Source: Thermoplasmatota archaeon
Lineage (GTDB): Archaea; Thermoplasmatota; Thermoplasmata; GCA-020350865; JAUVCJ01
Length of the DNA: 20,607 nucleotides
Assembly: GCA_030595765.1 (NCBI GenBank)
Contig: JAUVCJ010000015.1
Coordinates: forward strand, 1-20,607
Direction of reading: 5' to 3'
The translations under genes were made by a program, and so were the position numbers. Numbering within the stretch: position 1 is the first letter of the stretch; every line of letters starts with the position of its first letter. The notes beneath the pieces are model-generated. The model saw only the letters and a list, made by a program, of their open reading frames with translations, was not told where the DNA came from and did no database searches. Below, piece after piece: positions 14,571 to 20,607 of this stretch.

Positions 14571-14591
14571 GTTCGAATCGCTGATTCGAAC
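14571..14591. other. Perfect 9-bp hairpin between the lyase and zinc-ribbon genes
   Basis: GTTCGAATC, a GCT loop, then GATTCGAAC. It starts 18 bases past the lyase stop on the minus strand and ends 23 bases before the zinc-ribbon start, so it could be a terminator-like or regulatory structure. Each arm matches the conserved tRNA T-arm sequence, which may be coincidence or a relic of a tRNA-derived duplication. Confidence 0.55.
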
Positions 14592-14609
14592 CAGCGTTGA
14601 AATATGTTT

Positions 14610-16199
14610 CTATCCCTGTAGTTTACCTAACACCTTCTCTACTTCCTCGAGTATCTCTCCAGATCTCACCAGCTCCTTCATTGCGGTGTGGTCTGGGTAT
14701 AAGGGCCTGTCAATATCGAGGAAATCAACGTGCTTACGAACTACCTCTCTGGCTCTGGTGGTTCCCTTTCCCGGGTTGAAGATATTTCCCTCTCCAATGT
14801 AGTCCGAGCAATATTTTGGTTTGCACCTAAGGTCTAGGGCTTGAGCTGCAGCCATGAACTCTATTCCAAGCACACCGTTGGCATTGTCCAGTATCTGAGC
14901 GTTCTTTATGGCAGTGTTCATGCCCATTGATACGAAGTCCTCCTGGTCTGCAGCTGCAGGAATGGACTGGATGGATGCCGGCGCCGAGAGTATTCGTGCT
15001 TCTACTATCTGCATGTCAGCGCAGTACTGGGATAGCATCATGCCTGACATGAGCCCACCCTTTTCTGTTAGGAACCCAGGTAGGCCTGAGCTTAGAGCCC
15101 AGTGTAATAGCCTATTCAGGCGGCGTTCACTTAGTACGCAAACCATGGTAATTGCAGCTCCTGCCATGTCCATTGGCACAGCTACAGGAGAACCCTGGAA
15201 GTTGGCGCCGGATAATACCTCTCCATGGTCAGGAAGGAAAATTGGGTTATCGCCTACTCCGTTAAGCTCGATCTCCACCTGGCTCCGTGCGTAATCCAGA
15301 GCATCACGAGCTGCTCCAATGACCTGGGGGGTGGAGCGCATGGAATAGGCATCTTGAACCTTTAGTTTCAACTTGCCTGGCACCAGCAGGTCAGAGCCTT
15401 CCACACAGTTGCGGATGTTGGCTGCGCTCTTTATTGACCCACTGAATCCTCTTATTTTGTGAATTCTCTCATCATAGGGTTTTAGATTTGCCAGAAGTGC
15501 CTCTAGGCTCATTGCGCACCCGATCTCGGCCTGCTTAAGCCATCTGAGCATGTCATAGAGGTGGATCGCACTCATAGCTGTAAGGACATTGGAGCCATTT
15601 ATGGTTGCAAGGCCATCTCGGATCTTCAGGCCAGGCGCTAAAATGCCTGCTTTTTCAAAGGCCTCGCAGGTTTCCATCTTGACGCCTTCGTAGTAGCAAT
15701 GCCCTTCATTCATCAGAGCTAGCGCGATCTGGGACATGGGTGCAAGGTCACCGGATGCTCCAACTGATCCTTTCTGGCAAACGAATGGTGTTACGTCTTT
15801 GTTGAGCATTTCAACCAGACATTGGGTTATTTCCAACCTGCAAGCTGAGTTGCCTTTGGCATGGACGTTGATGCGCCCCAGCATGGCTCCGCGGACATAT
15901 TCCAGTGGCGCAGGGTCGCCTATTCCAGCTGCGTGATTGAATATCAGGTACCTCTGGAATTGCTTGACCTGCTCGTCATCCAGCTTTGTCTCGGAAAATT
16001 CGCCGATGCCTGTGTTGACTCCATAGATCACTTCGCCTGCAGCGATCTTGTCCTCCAGTAGCACTCTGCATTTTCTGATGAGCGTACAGGCTTCTTCTGA
16101 AAGCTCAACTCGCTCTGCATGCCTGGCAACTGAAACTACCTTCTCGATGGTTAGACCATGTCCAGAAATTACTATTGTCAATGAAGTCCCCCAGTTCAT
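14610..16199 (-). CDS. Histidine/aromatic ammonia-lyase family enzyme, paralogue 1
   Basis: A member of the MIO-dependent lyases that release ammonia from histidine or aromatic amino acids. The prosthetic-group triad A-S-G is at 148-150 (GSVGASGDLAP). Tyr and Asn of the site are seen in IYGVNTGIG (Y59) and TINGSN; the Tyr/Arg pair is in QDAYSMR. NHAAGIG keeps the His of histidases. It departs from classic HutH in NFQGSPVA (usually NFHG) and QEDFVSMG (usually QEDH), so substrate or reaction may differ. I chose ATG 16199 because the TATA box at 16221-16228 predicts a leaderless start there; the longer TTG 16238 start would include that box. No hutU or hutI lies nearby. Confidence 0.85.
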   Translation of the reverse strand: MNWGTSLTIVISGHGLTIEKVVSVARHAERVELSEEACTLIRKCRVLLEDKIAAGEVIYGVNTGIGEFSETKLDDEQVKQFQRYLIFNHAAGIGDPAPLEYVRGAMLGRINVHAKGNSACRLEITQCLVEMLNKDVTPFVCQKGSVGASGDLAPMSQIALALMNEGHCYYEGVKMETCEAFEKAGILAPGLKIRDGLATINGSNVLTAMSAIHLYDMLRWLKQAEIGCAMSLEALLANLKPYDERIHKIRGFSGSIKSAANIRNCVEGSDLLVPGKLKLKVQDAYSMRSTPQVIGAARDALDYARSQVEIELNGVGDNPIFLPDHGEVLSGANFQGSPVAVPMDMAGAAITMVCVLSERRLNRLLHWALSSGLPGFLTEKGGLMSGMMLSQYCADMQIVEARILSAPASIQSIPAAADQEDFVSMGMNTAIKNAQILDNANGVLGIEFMAAAQALDLRCKPKYCSDYIGEGNIFNPGKGTTRAREVVRKHVDFLDIDRPLYPDHTAMKELVRSGEILEEVEKVLGKLQG

Positions 16200-16220
16200 C
16201 CTGGGCAAGGCTCGAGCTCG

Positions 16221-16228
16221 ATATAAAT
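16221..16228 (-). promoter_or_regulatory. TATA box of lyase paralogue 1
   Basis: TTTATATC on the minus strand, about 25 nt before the ATG at 16199. It gives this gene its own promoter separate from paralogue 2 and argues against the upstream TTG start. Confidence 0.55.
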
Positions 16229-16261
16229 GTTGTTCCAAGTCCTCAAACTTTGAAGCTAGCT

Positions 16262-16323
16262 ATTAAACTCTTAAGCAAGCCATTGAACTCTACCTGACAT
16301 ACATTAAACTCTTAAGGATTCAA
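16262..16323. repeat. Three ~20-bp tandem repeats between the lyase genes
   Basis: Units begin ATTAAACTCTTAAG (16262), ATTGAACTCTACC (about 16282) and ATTAAACTCTTAAG (16303). The outer two share 14 identical bases and the middle one has drifted. They lie 34-96 bases upstream of the paralogue 1 TATA box, so they could be regulatory or merely a slippage product. Confidence 0.65.
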
Positions 16324-16336
16324 TGGGTGGTGGCTC

Positions 16337-17869
16337 CTATACCAGTGTCACAACATCCTGGACCGCTCCCAGGACCGTACCATCGTGAACAAGTTTCTTT
16401 GCCCTCTCGATGTCATCTTGCAGAAGTCTATCTGAACTGAGATGTGGTATAGCCTCCCTCACAGTCTTGTGGGCTCTAGCAGCACCATCTCCAGGTCTAT
16501 GTTTGTGAAAGTCCAAGGCTTGAGCGGCGCACAGGAGCTCGATGGCAACGATGGTTTCCACATTGACCAGTACTTGCCTGCACTTTCGGCCTGCAATGGT
16601 TCCCATGCTGTTATGATCCTCCTTGCCAGCAGAGGTTGGTATGGAGTCCACAGATGCTGGGTGGCAAAGGGACTTATTTTCCGATGCAAGGGCAGCAGCT
16701 ACATACTGAGCTATCATATAGCCGGAGTTGACGCCGCTGTCTTCAGAAAGAAAAGGTTTAAGGTTTGATACATGGGGGTTGGTGAGCCTGTCAAGCCTCC
16801 TTTCGGCAATGCTGCCCACTTCAGACACCGCAATGGTTAGGAAATCGAGAGCGAGTGCAAGGGGTTGGCCATGAAAGTTGCCGCCACTTAGAAACTCGCT
16901 TTCCTCAACAAAGATGAGCGGATTATCGGTAGCCGAATTGACTTCCACCTGTACCACGCCTTTGACGTATTCTAGAGCATCTAGAGATGCTCCAAGCACC
17001 TGTGGTACGCATCTAAGGCTGTATGGGTCTTGAACCTTGTCGCAATCCACATGGGACTCATATATCTCTGAGCCCTTGAGGAGCCGTCTCATGTTCTGGG
17101 CAATTCTGGTTTGCCCGACATGGGGTCGAACCTGCTGGATCCGTTTATCATAGGCACGCCATGTTCCCATCAATGCCTCAAGGCTCATGGAAGCAGCAAT
17201 TTGTGCGGTGCGAATTAAAACATCAGCATCGTGGACAGCCATGCATGCCAGCGCAGTCATGGCCTGGGTGCCGTTGATCAGTCCCAATCCCTCTTTGGGT
17301 CCGAGAATGATCGGTTCTATGCCGGCATCTGTTAGGGCAGCTCCAGCTTCCATTCGTTCGCCCTTATAATTCACATAACCTTTCCCCATCAATGCAAGCG
17401 CAATGTGGGCAAGCGGTACAAGGTCGCCACTGGATCCAACCGAACCCTGGCTAGGCACCTCCGGGTGGATGCTGGAGTTGAGCATGTCCAAAAGCGTTGA
17501 GATGACCTTGGGACGAACCCCGGAATATCCCTTCAAAAGCGAGTTTGCCCGTAGTACCATCATCGCCCTCACGATCTCATCCGGGAATAGTTCACCGACG
17601 CCGCCAGCATGGCTGAGGATGAGGTTCTTTTGCAGGTCTCTAAGTTGTTCAGCAGGTATCACGGTATTGGATAGCTCTCCGACACCGGTCGTGATGCCAT
17701 AGATACGTTCTCCTGATGCAACGAAACGATTCACCAGCTCAGAGCATTTTTTCACCCTTTCCATGGCTTCTTCCGAGGCTGTAACTCCAACACCGAGCCT
17801 GGCAATTATTACAACCTCGTCCAGGGTCAGGGTTTCTCCGTCCAGTGAGATACTTCCAGTTCGATCCAT
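16337..17869 (-). CDS. hutH: Histidine ammonia-lyase family enzyme, paralogue 2 (SSG triad)
   Basis: A full-length 510-residue MIO-type lyase, closer to classic histidase than its neighbour. It has IYGITTGVG, LSHAGGVG, LINGTQAMTALA, QDPYSLRCVPQVLGA, NFHGQPLA and KEDHNSMG. The MIO triad is S-S-G at 146-148 (GSVGSSGDLVP) instead of the usual A-S-G. The Ser that is dehydrated and the Gly that cyclises are kept, so the cofactor can plausibly still form. It would convert histidine to urocanate and ammonia, but no downstream urocanate genes are in view. The ATG at 17869 begins right at the expected N-terminus. Paralogue 1 follows 137 bases downstream on the same strand. Confidence 0.85.
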   Translation of the reverse strand: MDRTGSISLDGETLTLDEVVIIARLGVGVTASEEAMERVKKCSELVNRFVASGERIYGITTGVGELSNTVIPAEQLRDLQKNLILSHAGGVGELFPDEIVRAMMVLRANSLLKGYSGVRPKVISTLLDMLNSSIHPEVPSQGSVGSSGDLVPLAHIALALMGKGYVNYKGERMEAGAALTDAGIEPIILGPKEGLGLINGTQAMTALACMAVHDADVLIRTAQIAASMSLEALMGTWRAYDKRIQQVRPHVGQTRIAQNMRRLLKGSEIYESHVDCDKVQDPYSLRCVPQVLGASLDALEYVKGVVQVEVNSATDNPLIFVEESEFLSGGNFHGQPLALALDFLTIAVSEVGSIAERRLDRLTNPHVSNLKPFLSEDSGVNSGYMIAQYVAAALASENKSLCHPASVDSIPTSAGKEDHNSMGTIAGRKCRQVLVNVETIVAIELLCAAQALDFHKHRPGDGAARAHKTVREAIPHLSSDRLLQDDIERAKKLVHDGTVLGAVQDVVTLV

Positions 17870-17929
17870 GTTTTAGGCAATGCTCCTGGTATTCTTATTG
17901 GTTTTTGTCTCGGTTCTTTGTTTGATCAT

Positions 17930-17996
17930 CTACTAATCCTCTATCTGATCCTCTACTTATTTTCTATCTGGTTTTCTATTTCGTACTATGTTTCAT
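17930..17996. repeat. ~11-bp periodic CTAT repeats in the lyase-priS gap
   Basis: Successive units CTACTAATCCT, CTATCTGATCCT, CTACTTATTTT, CTATCTGGTTT, TCTATTTCGTA and CTATGTTTCAT run at an 11-12 base period. The tract lies in the 217-base divergent gap (17870-18086) between lyase paralogue 2 and priS and could be a phased binding array or a decayed microsatellite. No other gene is seen in that gap. Confidence 0.55.
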
Positions 17997-18086
17997 ACTC
18001 GATTTGACTCCCACCAGCGCAATATCCTCATTCTCATTTATTTCGCTCCAAAACCATTTTCCCCCCCTATTGCCTTCCTTAAAGCA

Positions 18087-19355
18087 ATGGACCCCTCTCT
18101 GGATTTCATCCAAACCCATTTTAGGGATTATTACCGCCAGGCTCAGCTTGACATGCCTCCCAGGTTCGGAAAGAGAGAATGGGGTTTTTTCCATTTCAAT
18201 GGTAAAGGAATGCAAAGGCCTGTTACCTTCTCTACCTCAAGCGAGGCCAGAACCTTTCTTTCTGGGGGGCTGCATTCAGAGGGTTGGCAAGGTGGCCGTG
18301 GCGGAAGGGTGCCAATGCATGCATATCACTCTGCTGCATACTATGAAGACCCTGCTTTACCCATGGCACAGAAGGTGTGGTTGGGCTCAGACCTGGTGTT
18401 CGACCTGGATGCAGACCATCTCAAAGATGCCGATACCATGACCTTTCAGGAGCAACTTGCCCAAGTTAAGGTAGAGTTCATCAAGCTCCTTGACGATTTC
18501 CTATTTTCGGATTTTGGCTTTGACGAGGAGGACGTGGCCATCACTTTTTCAGGTGGTCGGGGATACCACGCCCATGTGCGCAAGCAATCGATATATGGCC
18601 TGAGCAGCCCTGAGAGGAGGGAGATCGTGGATTACATAATCGGCCCTAGGGTTGAAAGGGAGGGCGATTTGGATGCCTGGATGGACTATGTTTTCACCTC
18701 CGAGGCCTATGCCGTTGTCGGTACTGGAGCCTATGCACGAGCCAAGATGAGGCACAGCATGCCAAAACCGGATGATCGGGGTTGGAAGGGTCGGATGGGT
18801 CGATGGCTGTACGTTTTCGTAGATCGGTTGGAGAAGATGGAAGATAAGGTTGCAGTAAAGCACCTACAGAATATTGCAGGGATAGGTGCCACAAGCGCAA
18901 AGAAGATTCATCAGGACCTATTCGCCGAGAGAGGGGATGGCAGAGGAGTGGACAAACTTAGAAGGGATCAGAACATCGATGTGTTCTCCAACGATGATGC
19001 CATGCGGAAGTTCATAAAGGCACTAACTCTGGAAGCTAGTGTGAATGTTGCTGGGGAGACAGACGAGCCAGTGACCTCGGACATTAAGCGCCTTATAAGG
19101 ATGGCAACCTCACTTCATGGTAAATCCGGCCTAAGGGTCGTGCCCATGAACCGGAGCCAGCTCGATGACTTTGAACCACTGCGAGATGCATTTCCCTCCA
19201 CCTACACCGACGACCCTGTTGACATAAGTGTGACCAAGGGTTGCGATTATAAACTAAAGAATGACGTTTTTCAACTAAAAGAAGGGCATACTCAGGTTCC
19301 AGACTGGGCAGCGGTGTTTCTGCTTTGCAGGCGAGAGGCCACTCTGGTTCCATGA
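18087..19355 (+). CDS. priS: DNA primase small (catalytic) subunit PriS
   Basis: The catalytic subunit of archaeo-eukaryotic primase, which starts DNA strands with short primers together with PriL. The two metal-binding aspartates are in DLVFDLDADH (D106, D108) and the nucleotide-binding His is in SGGRGYHAHV (H161). A third acidic site is in the VTSDIKRLIR region, followed by HGKSGLRV. The fold and the length of 422 fit the family. I chose ATG 18087 because the 33 residues from the upstream ATG 17988 are unlike any primase N-terminus and lie across the 11-bp repeats. No ribosome-binding site is evident, so the message may be leaderless or nearly so. priL is not in the window. Confidence 0.93.
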   Translation: MDPSLDFIQTHFRDYYRQAQLDMPPRFGKREWGFFHFNGKGMQRPVTFSTSSEARTFLSGGLHSEGWQGGRGGRVPMHAYHSAAYYEDPALPMAQKVWLGSDLVFDLDADHLKDADTMTFQEQLAQVKVEFIKLLDDFLFSDFGFDEEDVAITFSGGRGYHAHVRKQSIYGLSSPERREIVDYIIGPRVEREGDLDAWMDYVFTSEAYAVVGTGAYARAKMRHSMPKPDDRGWKGRMGRWLYVFVDRLEKMEDKVAVKHLQNIAGIGATSAKKIHQDLFAERGDGRGVDKLRRDQNIDVFSNDDAMRKFIKALTLEASVNVAGETDEPVTSDIKRLIRMATSLHGKSGLRVVPMNRSQLDDFEPLRDAFPSTYTDDPVDISVTKGCDYKLKNDVFQLKEGHTQVPDWAAVFLLCRREATLVP

Positions 19356-19366
19356 CTTTCCCTGGC

Positions 19367-19462
19367 CCATTAATTGCTATGGCACCATGACTTGCACGGC
19401 ACCTTGACTCCTCTAGCTCCATTAATTGCTATGACATCACGACTTGCATGAAACCTTGATGA
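19367..19462. repeat. 52-bp tandem duplication after priS
   Basis: CCATTAATTGCTATG occurs at 19367 and again at 19419, 52 bp apart. Each is followed by CACCATGACTTGCA-like and ACCTTGA-like segments. The array starts 12 bases after the priS stop. The remaining bases to 19597 show no gene. Confidence 0.6.
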
Positions 19463-19597
19463 GCTGAATGTACCGCAGAGGTATTCAAATTTACTCTCCA
19501 AATATGCACTTTTCTAACGAATTGCTTTTTGTTAATAGTGGCACAAACGCAAAACAACCCTTGAAAACCGGCTTAATCGTCCATATATTCAAAAAAG

Positions 19598-19605
19598 TTT
19601 ATATA
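19598..19605 (+). promoter_or_regulatory. Strong TATA box upstream of a small ORF
   Basis: TTTATATA preceded by an A-rich stretch (AAAAAAG), among the best archaeal promoter matches in the window. Transcription should begin near 19630. Confidence 0.55.
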
Positions 19606-19630
19606 CGGTCAGTGACAGATATATACCTAA

Positions 19631-19650
19631 CTTTTCCATGAATGGAAAGG
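19631..19650 (+). promoter_or_regulatory. 5' leader hairpin
   Basis: CTTTTCCA and TGGAAAGG pair over 8 positions (one G-T) around the loop TGAA. It sits at the expected transcript 5' end, directly ahead of the AAGGGGAG ribosome-binding site. It could stabilise the message or control access to the site. Confidence 0.45.
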
Positions 19651-19662
19651 AAGGGGAGTACT

Positions 19663-19758
19663 ATGTCTAAGCTGATTCACGCAGATTCAGAATGCGTTTC
19701 ACGCTATCTTTGCACGACCTACATCAATGATACTCTGGTTTGGCCCAGACATGATTGA
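19663..19758 (+). CDS. Putative 31-residue small protein
   Basis: ATG follows a GGGGAG ribosome-binding site (19653-19658) by 4-5 bases, downstream of a strong TATA box and a leader hairpin. The product (MSKLIHADSECVSRYL and a short tail ending VWPRHD) has two Cys, no membrane segment and no family I recognise. The orderly promoter, hairpin, ribosome-binding site and ATG are the main support; the coding region is too short to judge. The transcript could instead be a non-coding RNA. Confidence 0.4.
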   Translation: MSKLIHADSECVSRYLCTTYINDTLVWPRHD

Positions 19759-19796
19759 TGTGCCGACGATTATGCTGAGGAACGTGACTGAACGTC

Positions 19797-20027
19797 TTAA
19801 TTCTGGCCGCCACCACTGCTGGTAACCGGATCGATAGCGTTAGCTTTGTCCTCCAAGTCACGAATGGTCTGGTGGAGTGTCTTTAAATCAGATTCCATCT
19901 TGGCAGCTTTAGCTCTCATTTTGGCAGCTTTCGTCCTCATCTTCGCTGCCTGCTGTACTGCTTTGCTGGTCCTGGTCACGTCCTTTGCATATTGCTTTGC
20001 CTCTTTAACATCAGCCTTGGCACACAT
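19797..20027 (-). CDS. Small coiled-coil protein with heptad duplications
   Basis: 76 residues, charged and helical. Residues 27-47 are three near-identical heptads, AAKMRTK, AAKMRAK and AAKMESD, continuing into a coiled coil (LKTLHQTIRDLEDKANAID) and a flexible Ser/Gly tail. It has one Cys and no membrane segment or catalytic motif; function unknown, perhaps an oligomerising or nucleic-acid-binding peptide because the N-half is Lys/Arg rich. A TATA-like ATTATATC at about 20060-20067 (minus) lies upstream. The heptads are 21-bp DNA repeats (19887-19949), which parallels the insertion in dph2. Confidence 0.65.
   Translation of the reverse strand: MCAKADVKEAKQYAKDVTRTSKAVQQAAKMRTKAAKMRAKAAKMESDLKTLHQTIRDLEDKANAIDPVTSSGGGQN
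19887..19949 (-). repeat. Three 21-bp repeats in the coiled-coil gene
   Basis: GGCAGCTTTAGCTCTCAT, GGCAGCTTTCGTCCTCAT and the more diverged CGCTGCC unit (plus-strand view) recur every 21 bases, encoding the AAKMRxK heptads. Confidence 0.7.
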
Positions 20028-20163
20028 ATTTAACCCTGGAGGGAAAACACCTCACAGGGATATAATGTTTTTCGCAGTGAAATCTTTTTTGAGAGTGTTT
20101 TTTGGATTTGCTTATGGGTGTGTATTATTTCCATAAATTCTTGGCAGGGTAGCTTTCGTAGGC

Positions 20164-20254
20164 ATAGGTTAGGGCTTATCGGGTGGTGGGCACACTCCAT
20201 GTTGCACCTGTAACTTCCTACAGACATAGGTAGGGCCATTCCACAGGCATAGGT
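20164..20254 (+). repeat. Direct ATAGGT repeats
   Basis: CATAGGT occurs at 20163-20169, 20225-20231 and 20248-20254. The last two lie in 23-24 bp units starting ACAGACATAGGTA and ACAGGCATAGGTA. The same hexamer forms both arms of the palindrome at 20321-20336. No convincing gene occupies 20028-20410. Confidence 0.55.
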
Positions 20255-20320
20255 AAATTCACGTCCACAAAATTTGTGGTTTTTCGCTTTCTCTTTCAAT
20301 GGTGATGAGTGCCTGAACCA

Positions 20321-20336
20321 ATAGGTTTAAACCTAT
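20321..20336. promoter_or_regulatory. 16-bp perfect palindrome ATAGGTTTAAACCTAT (candidate operator)
   Basis: A fully symmetric 16-mer whose half-site ATAGGT recurs upstream as direct repeats. Its A/T core TTTAAA could overlap a TATA element for the gene starting at 20411, although the distance (about 80 bases) is long. A dimeric regulator binding site is the simplest reading. Confidence 0.5.
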
Positions 20337-20410
20337 ACGAATCTATATGCTGGCAGAGGGCGCGGATGGGGCCGAATTTACTTGTTCAGACCCGATAATG
20401 GTGAGAAGGT

Positions 20411-20607
20411 ATGCTCAATCTTATCAAGAGAACACTCAGCAGGGAAATATGGCAATGCGACCTGTGCAATGCTACATACGGCAGGAAGATAGAGCAGTGC
20501 TCCTGCGAGGTGGCCAGAGTTTCTTCTGGATCTGGCACTATTGGGCAAAGTCCCACTAGTAACACTGGTAATATTTTTGGGCAGACCTCAGGGCGTGGAA
20601 TAGGTGC
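20411..20607 (+). CDS. Zinc-finger protein, truncated by the window edge
   Basis: The frame opens at ATG 20411 and is still open at the last base. GAGAAGG (20403-20409) precedes the ATG by one base; it is a ribosome-binding-site-like stretch but very close. The product begins MLNLIKRTLSREIWQCDLC and carries a compact Cys cluster, C16, C19, C30 and C32 (QCDLCNATYGRKIEQCSC). A Ser/Gly/Thr/Asn-rich low-complexity stretch follows. The Cys pattern and linker look like an N-terminal zinc knuckle joined by a flexible tail to an unseen domain. I prefer this frame to the overlapping 20347-20559 frame, which has no recognisable motif. Confidence 0.6.
   Translation, partial: MLNLIKRTLSREIWQCDLCNATYGRKIEQCSCEVARVSSGSGTIGQSPTSNTGNIFGQTSGRGIG

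Noticed and set aside
17988..18086. N-terminal extension of PriS from ATG 17988
   Set aside because: The 33 extra residues overlap the 11-bp repeat tract and do not resemble a primase N-terminus; ATG 18087 gives the expected start.
20030..20299. Cys-rich minus-strand frame of 89 codons
   Set aside because: The Cys residues come mainly from the repeated ACCTATG(T/C)CTG motif; it overlaps the promoter of the coiled-coil gene and has no consistent spacing for metal binding.
20347..20559. 70-codon plus-strand frame near the right edge
   Set aside because: The overlapping frame from 20411 has a paired Cys cluster and a flexible linker and remains open to the edge, so it is the better coding reading.

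Overview
The window is archaeal. It carries an RPA41-type single-strand DNA-binding protein with its COG3390 partner, the archaeo-eukaryotic primase small subunit PriS, the diphthamide enzyme Dph2, an MfnA-type decarboxylase, a type II methionine aminopeptidase and TATA boxes about 25-35 nt ahead of several starts, some apparently leaderless. Gene content and style (Roadblock/HAMP signalling, RPA with an internal zinc finger, HutH homologues) suggest a mesophilic Thermoplasmatota lineage. That placement is an inference from family resemblance; no marker gene here was searched.

Layout. 1-1230: a 230-bp-period tandem repeat abutting an IS200-type element with one tnpA on the minus strand. 1234-2976: a signalling patch. 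A HAMP receptor with no output domain and a small partner are on the minus strand. A Roadblock/longin-like protein is divergent on the plus strand, and its N-terminus appears displaced by a one-base frame change in an A7 run. 3031-3240: a small zinc ribbon. 3506-5823: RPA operon. 5975-7605: SCP2-like protein, metallo-beta-lactamase-fold hydrolase and YrdC/Sua5 tRNA-modification protein in one run. 7732-8619: methionine aminopeptidase, followed by decaying tandem copies of its own 3' end. 8781-11195: large exported, membrane-anchored beta-sandwich surface protein. 11435-11545: tRNA-Gly(CCC) with an intron-like insertion in the T-arm. 11765-13980: mfnA-dph2 operon. 14066-14548: membrane-anchored double zinc ribbon. 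14610-17869: two tandem, divergent histidine/aromatic ammonia-lyase paralogues. 18087-19355: priS. 19356-20607: sparse region with a promoter-driven 31-codon ORF, a heptad-repeat coiled-coil protein, an ATAGGT half-site cluster with a 16-bp palindrome, and a truncated zinc-finger gene running off the right edge.

Functionally the window is mostly housekeeping: replication (RPA, PriS), translation quality (Dph2, Sua5, MAP, tRNA-Gly) and CoA/cofactor supply (MfnA), interleaved with surface, signalling and amino-acid-lyase genes. The most distinctive thread is a set of short tandem duplications with periods near 11, 20-23, 41-44 and 52 bp in at least seven places, both between genes and inside genes (a four-heptad insertion in Dph2, three heptads in the coiled-coil protein). 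I saw no CRISPR array, prophage, defence island or rRNA. The best candidates for something undescribed are the output-less receptor/Roadblock module, the T-arm tRNA insertion, the paired MIO lyases and the recurrent short tandem repeats.
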